DNA of 64,000 nucleotides from Platycnemis pennipes (taxonomy: Eukaryota > Arthropoda > Insecta > Odonata > Platycnemididae): positions 6,417,915-6,481,914 of the forward strand of contig OW121846.1 of assembly GCA_933228895.1 (NCBI GenBank), read 5' to 3'. How positions within the stretch are numbered: the first letter of the stretch is position 1; each line of letters begins with the position of its first letter. Positions 28,401 to 40,400 of the stretch are shown piece by piece. The notes under the pieces were generated by a model. It saw nothing but the letters and a program-made list of their open reading frames with translations, was not told the DNA's origin and did not search any database. Made by a program: the position numbers and the translations under genes.

Positions 28401-31400
28401 ACATACGTTTGCCTGGTTCGTCACATCTTTCTATTACTTTCACGAATTTTTACTCCGAGTTCTATCTACTACTCCTAAAAAAAACACTTTCACAGTCTCG
28501 AGTGAAAAATTAATGATGGTTTCGAGAGAACACGAGATGCGATTAATATCTATCTTAGTTATTTAGGTAGCATCTGCGCATTTCACTATCAGAATATTGC
28601 AAAACGCCAAAAAAGAACTATTTTAAATGCCTTAAGTGACTAGAGCGTAGCTCACTTATGTGTGTAAGCTAACCCGCAATTAGGTAGAAGGTCTACTTTA
28701 AAGTTGAATTGTAATTCACCAACCTAATCGATTTTAATTGAGTAAAAATAAATACCTTCCTCATAATAAGTAGGTATTATGCAATTAAGTGAAAAGTTTA
28801 TCAAGATTTTTTATGAACGTTAACTTCATTTTTTACAGAAAGTATTTTTCAACTTCTTTCGCGAAATGTTTGAAGAAAAAATTCAAAAAGATGTATTTCC
28901 GGGCGTTGCTCCACCAAATAAGTTACACGAATTTGTAGCTAAAAGTTTTAGCTATCAATTTATGAAAAAATATGCTGTAGTTGAGCAGCGCAAAATGGTA
29001 TTATATAAGAAAATATGTGCATCACTTTAGCTATCACGTTGCGCGGGTTGCATATTACATGTAATGTTACTTATGTCCGCTCAGCCGTGTCAAATATGTT
29101 CTCGTTTGGCGGAGATAACTGATGTCTGCTATCCAAAACTCTAATCACTGTGTCTGCAGAGAACATTGAAAACAAACGAGAAGGATACTACGCTTGTTCA
29201 CGATACAATGTGTATAATGCGTCATTATCCACATTTTCAAGAGTTGCAAGAAACTGCTACAATCATCAGTAACGTCCACCTTTGCTATAGCAAATTCAAT
29301 CGGCCGAATGAAAATAATTAGCTAGACAAGGAATTGGTGAAAAATTGAATTTTGAAAGGCAGAATACGCTATGAAAAATGTCGATGTGAAAATTAGGCAA
29401 CAAATGACACATTTCTGCATGCCATGAGAAACGGCATCTGCATTAAAGGATAGGGCGGCAAGCATTGAAGGCATCCGCATTGAGTATGCTATATTTGCAA
29501 TAAATAATTTTTAATGAATATTAATGCATAAAACATTAAACCTAAGAAAATACTATTGATGCATTCAAAATGGCTCGTGCTATGATAACTGGTCATACCA
29601 ATATTGCCATCATCGTCGCGCTAAATTTCGTCTGTATGTCCATGGTTATCTTATCCTTTTCTATAATAAGACCTAAATTAATGTTAATGATAGTAAATAA
29701 CTATGTTGTATGTTCATAAGGAAATATGTAAATCGGAAATGTTCCATATCTTGTGCTGAATATATTTTATTCCGATGGAGAAAAGTCCGGAAAGCTAGTT
29801 AAATGAAAGAAAATCAAACTCCGATACTGACATTTCAGTTAAAAATCTGACCATAGTAAATGGTACATTTTTGACTGAAATAACAGTATCGAAATTCAAG
29901 TTTCTTCCATTTAATTTGCTCTTCGGTCTTTTCTTCCTCCAATAAATTAACCTTGAACGGCGATAGATTAAAAATGCTACAAAACATAGATTGAAATATG
30001 CTGAGCATGTTTTCTCAAATATGCCATGCCTGTGTTGACAACATGCTCAGCATATTTTCGAAAGTGTTTCCTGCACATTTCTAGCATATGATTACCCGGA
30101 CATTTGTACATGCTCAGCATATGCTAGAAACATTTTCAACATATTTTATGAAAATATGCTCAGCATATTGTGAGCATTAATTGTTCTACTAGGGTTACAC
30201 CCCTTGCTCTGAGCACCATTAATATCGTGTGGGATGTGGGAAATGACGTTCCAATTACAACTGATGAAAACAGTTAATCACATAGGTATTTTACATTTCT
30301 TCTTACCTGCCACAAATTACGAAAGTAATTGCTTTTGCTCTTTATTTAGCTTGGTCATGCTTCTAGAACCAACCGTCTCGCCAACACCAAAAGCCACAAT
30401 GTACTAACTTCAATATGCAGTGCTTGCACTTCAAAATTGGCGGATTCGCTCAGCCAAAGTTGGCTGTGATTGGCTGAGAGCTCCTGCATAGCAACGTAAG
30501 CCGACGGTGCCACATGTTGCTATACGGTGCTATACCCGTTTCCACTCTAAGACGCACACGGCTTTTAATGCTTCGACCAAATCTCCTGCGGGTTCCGCCA
30601 TGCGAGTTCCAGACGGTACGGCAGGTAGTCGCACAGTTTCGAGAATAGGCCCGCTGGAAAGTGTTCCATGTGACGCCTCTGATGCCGATGGATTCTCAAG
30701 GATCGACCTTTACCGAAGGCCTTGCCAGCCTTTACCTTCCACAGCAAGAGAGACGAAGTCCTTGTTCAACGGCCCAGTGACGGGATTCTCGGGCCCCTGA
30801 GCAACTGAGTGCTCTGGGCCACTAAATCCCGGTAAACCTCTCCTCACTCAATTTAGACCAGATCTGCGAACTTTCAGGTTATTTTATAACCAAGACTTAC
30901 CTGTTTATCTGCTTTTTCTGCAGAATGAATGTGCACAGTGTCATGCATTATCTTTTGATTTACTGTGAATTGTACTTTTTATGCAAAATATACACATGTC
31001 AATGGAAAGGGATGGGGAAACGATTTCAAAATGTACATATTTTGACCGTGTAACACACCTTACACTTTCATTTTACTGTAATTAAAACTAGGAATTACTT
31101 GAAATTGAACATTTTATAAAAAGTCATAATAATACGTACTTTTTCTTTTTTTCCGCAAATAGCATATAGCGAATAGGAAGCGATAGGATCCTAATGGCTT
31201 GAAAAAACTTACTCGCGTCACGGAATATCCATCTCCCGGCGCGCGTCTCAGGCTCCAGGCGCGTACGAAAAATCAAATGTAATTTTTGGCGTCGCAAAAG
31301 GAATTTTCAATTTTATTTCAGATCTACAGATATAGAAAGCTTCAGATCTAGAAAGCTTCAACAATTGATTTAATATGAGTCACTTGACAGGCTCTTCCGT

Positions 31401-34400
31401 AACATGCTAGTTATTTAATACTTAATATGAAATTCTGCGTGAAAATAGCGTCCGCCATTTTGTTATGTAATGTTGCCTAAAATTCCCACAGTTAAGCACA
31501 GTAAAGTAAAAGAGTGTTTTTAACAGACGTAGTAGTTTTTTATTCGACCAAATTCCTCCCACAGCGTCACACTCAACTTAAATGGGAACATTTTCGTAGA
31601 AAACTGAAGTTGGGTGTAATTTTGGAATATTGGTTATGTTTGAGTCCCTGTATCCCGGTAACGGCGACAGAATATGAACAATGACATGCCATTCCTTGGT
31701 TGCCAGTCAATTATGAGTATTTGTACGAAGTTTCATGATTATATCTCCAAAAAAGCCATTTCGGAATTTTGCCCCTTTTTTCGATTTCAGCCCCCTGTGC
31801 ATCGGTTAACATTTTCCTTCCTCTCCTTTCTATTTACAAAAACTACGCAAAATCATGACAGTGCGTGCGTGGGCCTTGAACTTATTTAAGTGAAACAAGA
31901 AAACAAATATAGAAAGGGTCAAAAGGATAAGTTATACATCATGTGTAAGAATAACTTTATGAAATATGTATATTTTTACAAAATTTTAAATATAAAATAT
32001 TTTTTCCTTTCTCTGTTTTATTTTACCCGGAAGGCAAGGTGGGGGGACCGCGGTTCCTCCCTGCCCCCGTGTGTGAGCGCTCATGTGCACAAAACCAATG
32101 ACACAACACTAGAATGTGTTGCTACTGATTGATTAGCTACTGCTAATCTGTAACTTTGACTGTAGAATAAACCATTATTAACAGTCTGCTAACTGCTAAC
32201 AAGTTAACGATAGACTTTAGTTGGGGGGGGATGGGGTGTCTTGTCGTTCAGGTTACAACATGTCGCTGAGTGGCGAATGTTCGCGGCAAAGGGAGGGGAG
32301 GTGAGTCAGTCACAGCGCCCGCGCTTCTCGCTCTATCGTCCCCATCACCCCAAAACCTTCGATGACCACAACTAAAATGTTGACGTCATAATTCTCGCAC
32401 ACTGGCACAAGGTCTACCTTGATTTGTTTTTTCACATTTTAAACAAAATTTTGTATTCTTTTTGTCATTTAAATTTATTCATACTTTATGGGCCCCTGGG
32501 CATTTGTCCCCCCTTGTCGCCGGCCCTGTCAACTGCCCTTTCCCAAATCCAAGGTGTACAAGTAGTCCTTGTACATCAGAAGCACAGAGAATTGTCCTCT
32601 ACAATCTAAAGAATGAACTGAATAGGCCGAATGAGAATAGGGGAGTGGCCAACTCTTGGCTTGGATGCTGATGTGTCGTGGAGACTGCCAAGGCGCTTGG
32701 GCTGCAGATGGAGTCTTCCATCCGCGTGTGGGCATCATACACACTTCCGCTCTTTACATATATTGAGCATGAATAGGGTGCAGAATCTTCTGTAAGCGTT
32801 TTTTGATGCTTACCTTCTGATTCTGTTAAAGTAGACTATAATATAAAGGTGTAATAACGACTTTTCGACTTGGAAATGTGAATTACATTTTAAGAGAAGA
32901 TGAAATTTTATTTCAATAAACAGAGAGAAACATGAATAATATTTTCAACACAACTAAATATTAAATACAAAACTAATTCCATTGTCTCGCACAGCATAAT
33001 TTATATTTTGACTGAGTCCAAAGGTTTACGTCATTCACACGTGTGAAGTATTGCTGGCTTAATTTGGCAATGGCTTTCATCAGCCAACCTATCAAATGTA
33101 CCACACAGATTGGCAACAGATTCATTTATACATGTAATTGTTTTAGTGTGTTCATCATTCAAAGCTTGCCAAGAAGAGACAGTCTTACTGAGCTCACTTA
33201 ACTCCTGCTTCACTTTACATCTGAACTCACTTTGATCTATCCTTGACAAAGGACTACAAGCATAAGCGTTACATAGAGGTTACCAAGTTAATTAACAAGA
33301 ACGAAAGGAAAAGTTAGGAATGACAGGGTGTTCATAGGCCCTGGGAGGCTATCGTATACCCTAGGCTAAGAGAAAGTACATTTCCGATTAGTTGTGATGC
33401 CTTCCCAGGTGTTTGCCCTGAGAGTAAAATATGAATGGGTGATGGTGGGTGAACAGTAAGCGCGCTTTTTTTTTCCTAGAAAGCAGACGTGTGGAAGAGG
33501 TTTTGGAGAACATAGTGAAAGATTATGCGAGGATAGGAGGATAGGGGCTGAGCAAAGTAACACCGCAAGAAGGATTATGCGAGGATAAGGGCTGAGCAAA
33601 GTAACACCGTAAGAAGAAGACGGAACGAGGCTAGTTTATTATTCTCCGAGGCCGACTGCTGTAAGGCTTGGTGCAGCCCTCTTGTATTAGTGGTCACTAA
33701 TACACGAGGTGAGAAGAAGATACCATACGGACGGCCGCTATTCGGACGCCGCGGCGACCGGCGGACATAGCGTTTTCACTCAAAAAATGTTTTTCTTTCT
33801 TAAATGAAATATTACTTCTGGAAAACCTTTTTTATTTGTTTAGGAAGTTTGTATCTACGACACAAAAAATGAGCAAAATCGAGGGCATAGATACATCGTC
33901 AAAAGTAGATTAGAAACTTTCAAATTGTTATAAACTTTATAAAATTGTTTATATTTTAAAATATTATCCTATATTATAGTTTTCCATTGAAGACCTTTAA
34001 AATAAGTCCAGTTGCAAATCTGCTTTAATAATCTCGGAGTTATGTCTCAAAATGTACAGTCGATTTTGCAAAATTCGTATTTTGCAACGTTGCAATTTAT
34101 CGTAAACGGTTGCGTGTTTTGCAAAACGGCTTAGGGGTTTTGATTTACCAATGGTGACGTTTTTCCAACTTTGGTCCAAATCGGTTGCACCCTAAGCGTC
34201 ATTTTAGCCGATTTTCTGGTCTAATTGACGTGGAATGGTCCATATACTTGTGCATAAATAAGAAACTGATCTTTTTTGTGTAAGAAACTGTGGCAATAAT
34301 TAATATTCAACGAGGCAGAATGATCAGCTGCATGTTTCATATGTACGCATAAGGAATGCAGGTTCCAGTTCAAATTTAATGGCCCTTTAAATTTATAACA

Positions 34401-37400
34401 AGCTCTCAGCTGAGCTTAAAACTCAAAATGTATGTCTGTATTTAGAGCTAATAGGCTAAGGTACATAAAATAAAAAATGTTTTGTTGATAAATTAAAAAA
34501 AATGCCTTATATGTTTTGTCTTGTATCCATTGAATACACTTTGTGAATGTATCCTGGTCTTATATCAAGTGTAACAGTTATAACAACTCAATCACTGGGT
34601 AAATAGGTATATTGTATTAATATTATTCATTGTTGATGAACTATTTTCTGATAAAATTATATTTTCAAGTTTGCGGTTTTCATCTGTCTGAGTTTACTCT
34701 TTTGAATTTACTTTGAGAAATTCAACTGTAAGTATCCATATGGAGGTTTTCACGGCTCTGTTATATTAAATATGCTTGTACTGCCGATTTTTTCCCATTT
34801 CTATTGACAGTCTGTACAAATGCACAAACGCAACAGTTTACCGGAAAAACAAGGATCATTAATTTATATCATATTTATTTTTTACTTTTATTTTTGAAAA
34901 AATGTTATTATGCCATAATGTGAATGGAGCGTCACCGAATTGTATAGATGAGAGATAGATTACAGATTAGATATAAAATACTTCATATATCCTTGTTCTA
35001 TACAGATATACGTATGCCTTGAGTCGGCTGGGAGAAGGGTGATATTCTTTTTCGGTAGGTATGTTCAATTCCGCGCTGTTCTTACAATTTTATTGAAGCT
35101 CCCAAGCCAATCATTATTTAATTATAACTAAAAACTTACAAATGCGAACTCGTATTATACTAAACACAGTCTATCACCTTTATCCGTAATTTACATGTAC
35201 ACCAATGCCATAAAGGTGGAGCTTTCTCTTAACTACGGTATTCAAGTCATATCTACCGTCGTCATAATGCCCTGTAAGCCACCACAAGCGTGTGTGGCAG
35301 GGGGGGAACATCACTTGGCATTCATCATCAATCAAAACATTATGTAAAAAGGAATAAAGTTCGGCCTATCACGTTTAGATAAGCAAAACTTGGCGTAACT
35401 TTGCATTGTTGGCAATCATGTATTACATATTGTTTTCTAATGGTGCCTATATTCTATTTTCAGAATTGCCAAAGAATTTCCAACAAATGCTGCTTATGAA
35501 AGAAAGGATCCAGCAGCAGAACTGAAAGGAGTGATCAAAAAACTTCCAAAGCATCACTACGCTACACTTGCTGTGCTAATGCAGCATTTAAAGCAAGTTT
35601 CGGAAATGTCGGAGGCAAACAAAATGCCTGCGAGTAATCTGGGCATAGTTTTTGGCCCTACGCTGTTAAGAACTTCCGAGGGTTGTGCATCTCTAAACTC
35701 TTTGGTTGATACAGTGCACCAGACCAGAGCCGTGGAACTTATGATAATTTATGCCAATGATATCTTTGGACCCGTTGAATTTCCAGTGAAAGATACCAAG
35801 CGAAAGTTGGATTCTAATCAAGTAATAAGGTAATGGTTTTTTATGGATAAAATAATTTTTCAGTTAATAGTTTTCACCTATAGTCATACCGAAATGTTTG
35901 TGTGAAGGGCAAAGGGTATGAAAGAATATTGTTTTTGGCCAGAAAAACCCATTGATCTTTAATTAACATGCGCCAAATGAGGAGAAAAAACTGCACCTGA
36001 AAGACTAACAGGTACATCAGTGCCAACGAAAGCCAATATGACCACATTGGCCGAGCATGGGACCAATATTGCACCAATGTAGAAGGCTACTAAGGCTAAA
36101 AAACCTCAGAGGTTGATGATCATTTTACGAAGATAGATTAGATAGAAAATCCCATTGAGGGGAACGCAGTAATGTACATAGTAAATTGTAATCCTGTTGA
36201 AGGCTGGGATTGATATAAAAAGACCTTTTTTACTGCACATGAAATAATTGAAAATTTGGTTAAATTCGCTCTCGTGGGGAAAGCCGACGGTGGGACCCAC
36301 ATTAGTAAGGTCAACCCATTCCGGATTCATTATATTTTATGAACAGTTCAACGGAGTCTCGGTATTTCCAGGTCCCACTGCGCGGAGCCGGGCCGCGACG
36401 CGCGATCGAAAAATCAAGTTTATTCTCGGCGTCGCAAACTTTTTTCAAATATTTTTACGGAATAACCTATAAATATCTTCAATATATACTCTGATGAAGT
36501 ATCCCAGAGACCATTTTCCGAATAAGGATTATATTGTCTACTTTATGTAAAATTTTGTCGAAAAAAAGGGTCCGCCATTTTGTGACGCAATAGCACTCAA
36601 ATATAGGCAAAAATGTCTGAAACTTATGCATAGTATGGGAAAAGTACTCTGTTCACAATTGGTAATGCTTTTTATTTCATAAAAATTCTTTAATTACTCC
36701 TATATCTGCTCACGTTTTAAGATTTTCGAAGAAAATGAGAGTGGGCGCTTTTTTCGAAATTCGGTCGTGTTTGAGCCTCTGTATCTAAGCAACGGGTAAT
36801 ACCTATGAAAAATGACTTACCAATCATTTGTGTGCATATATGCCAAGTTTCAAGACGTTATCTCGTAAAAAGCAGTTTTGGACTTTTGTCCGGCAAATTG
36901 CGTTTTGGCCCCACTGTGCAGCGTCTTTCTTGATAAATTACGATAGGCCTCACAGTCCTACAATAACAGTTAATTTTGAATCAGGCCAAGTCCTGAACTT
37001 TCCGGATTGATCTTGGTGATCTTTAAAAAAGCGCTGTAAGCGCACCGATTGTGTATGGCGCAGTAGTCAAGGTACTCCAACTTTATCTTTCAGAATAATT
37101 ATTCTAGATCACCGTGTCACGTTGTAGAGTAGTCTGTAGTGAATTATGCATTAATTAATCCCTTAATTACTATAGATACTAACAATAGAGTTGCATGAGA
37201 CCCTATAGTAGCATTGTTGCATGTCTATGGTGCATGCTTGGTGATCTTTACCCCCTGCCACACACCCTCACGGTGGCTTGCAGGGTATCGCGTAGATGTA
37301 AATATAGATTTTTATTATGCCAGGTTTGATCAGATTAAAAAGATTAGAGAGATTGATTGTCGTAACGATAGATTTTCAATGTAATTTTTCCCGGGTACCA

Positions 37401-40400
37401 TAATAGGCAGTGTTGAAAAGGGATAGGCAGGTGAAATATTAGTAGAATCAGGAGTAGTCTGTAGCGCATGATGCATGTATTAACAACTAATAATCCGCTT
37501 CTTATTATGTCATTACTAACCATGTAGCTGCAAGTGACCGTGTTATCTGGCATGTCTCCATGTAGTAACCTAATTGCATGTTAATAAGCGAAACTCGCAT
37601 CGAGCGGTAACCGTCGACGATGTTTACAATTTTTTTTATATTTTGAATCCTGGCTAGCGGTGACTGGATTCGTTGTGTTATTTATGGTGAAAAGTCAACA
37701 ATTTTGCTGGAATTCCATTCGTAGAAATGTTGTCTTTCTACCATAAATTACGCAGTAAAACCTATCAACTGACTCGTATCTGCTATCGCGGCGCATACGT
37801 TGTAGTTGAGTGTCACGCCAAAAAAAGCGCTGTAAGCGCACCGATTGTGTATGGCGCAGTAGTCAAGGTACTCCAACTTTATCTTTCAGAATAATTATTC
37901 TAGATCATGTCAAATGTCGAATACTTGTAGCATAATGAATTGAGATCCCTAATATCTACTACTTTCTAGTATTTGAGTATTCTCAGAGGTAGAATTCATA
38001 CAACTTCAGTTTCTAGCATATGCATTAATTATATGCTCGAAATTACAAAAAGATGTTTTGTAAATTTACCCAGGTAATGGAACTATGTTAAACCAAGAAG
38101 AAGTTCTTTTAAATTTTTTTAAAACTCATCATCGCACTAAGGTTGATCCACCATTCAGACAGAATTTTGGATTATGTGGTAGAATTATGATATGCTCCTC
38201 GTTAACTCATTCTAAATTACTGAATACCGTTATATAACATGAATGAAAATGAAAAAATGTTGTGGCAGTAATTCAGTGAAAACAATTAGAAGGGTTATCA
38301 AAAACATTGACAAAGTAATGCATTTTATTTAACATAATCAATTTGCAATGACGGAAATTTACTCACCGTACCCTCATGTTCATCCCAATATCAGATAAAG
38401 CTTCCGTTATCACCAACAATTTAAAAGATAACTCATAGAAGGGGTCAATCTTAAATTTGTTTCCCAGCACTTTTCGTCGCCGCTGTTTTGCGATGTCAGT
38501 ATTACTCATTTCCTTTTCCACGTGCCACAAAATATGAGGTGAACGTTTGGACAATATGCTGAGAATATGGTGAAAATATCCATTTCCTAAATTTCCATTC
38601 TGGAGGCGCAAGTGGGTCAGTTTGTAAGCGGGAGGCCTGGGGTTCCCTGGATGGTTGTGTAATTTAAAAATACTTTGTGCTATAGTTTTAAATGCTCAAC
38701 CTCCACTACTCCTCCTCCAGCATGAATAGTGGCGTCGTCTGCTTGAGTCAATATTTAAAGAAGCATGATATGTCCATTGGGACATGGCATACTTTCAAGG
38801 GAAAGTATCAAATTTACGACAACTATTCATTATGCCATATCCGCTAAAGATAATTGTTTAAACAGAGGTTAATGCAGTTGACTTTGCAATCGTTATGTTG
38901 AGTGCTGCGAAGGATGTTCTCAAGAGAGCTACCTTGAAATGTTGAATCTTAATCCCTTTATCTGGTGGTGTGTTGGAGCGGGTAAATTAAGAAAGATGTT
39001 TTCAATACATTGACTTCAATACTTAGTGTGCATGTGAAAAATTGTAACTAGTGATCACAATCATCGCCAAGCCAATCAGGGATATTCTGCCTCCTAAGTT
39101 TTTAGTGGAATGTAGGAAATGGCTATCTATCATGGCAATGCATATCAATTCCCTTTCTTCGGAGTGAATATCAATTATCCACCTCATTCTCACATGGAAA
39201 TGATAATGATGTGATGCTCAATTAAATTAACAAAACTTCACAGGTCTTCTTCTTATGGGGCAGGCAGCAAAACCAAAAATATGGATTCAGAGGCGAGTCC
39301 ACAGGATATCTCCTTTGTGGCCGATACACATAGTGCAGCAGTTTCAAGCATCCACTTCAATGAAGGAAGGTGTTCACAAAAAAAGGACGTATTTTCTGGT
39401 ATGTGCCGCTGGTATGGAAGTTGTCACAGTGCTTTTCTAGCGTGCGATTTGATCTCTTTCATTAGGGTAACATTCTATATCTCTTTTAGATGTAGCTTGA
39501 TTTTTAGGATTTTAATAATGTAAAATATTTAAAAATAATTTTCACATGTCTGATGTCCGAAATTGAAGGACCTTCTTATTTGCATTCTATTTTAAGGATT
39601 ATTTAGAATTGATAATCCTTTTCTTGATAAAATATGACTTTGGCCTTAGAAATTTCATCAGTTTCTGTTAATTTATTTCAGAATTCGATCCACTTGATGG
39701 AACTTTAAATGAGGAGCTGCCAGAATTTTTGTTGACTGGAAATTCCTACGGAAAAGTCCCTGCCTCTACTGGGAACATGGCCAAAAGTAAAGAGAAAATA
39801 CTTAAGATATCACTCCGTGATTATCAAGGTCTGGAAGGGGTACGTAATGACAAGTAACGGTAGTAATAAAGTAGCAACGGTAGATTTGTATTCTGATACA
39901 GGATCTATGATGACTCTTCCCAGATATGTGTCATATTAAATGTCATATTATGTGATCGATTAAAATGACAAAAATCGCAACTGAATAGAACTGAATCAAG
40001 TGCCAGAAACATATCTAAAATCCCAGAAAGAAAAAAAACGACTGCTTGGTGTATTGGAATAGGGCACTACTGGCACACTTGGACAAATGTATATCAAAAT
40101 GTATTTAAACACATACAATGGCAAATAACAACACAATGTACAACTCATCTCCACTCTCTTTCAGCTCAAGGCAGTAATTTACGCATAAAGAACAAATCGT
40201 GGAGAAGGTAATGATCGTCACCATTATAATCATTGGTCAAAAAACTAGGATTTGTTACACGCAGCTCTCCAATCGATTCTTTTATCGGTCATTTCTTTTA
40301 TTCTTCCTATGAACGTAATTTTTCTCTTTAACGTAATTCACAGCTTGCTCCATATATTTCATACGAGGTCTGCATTTTCCATTCTTCCCGTTCACATTTC

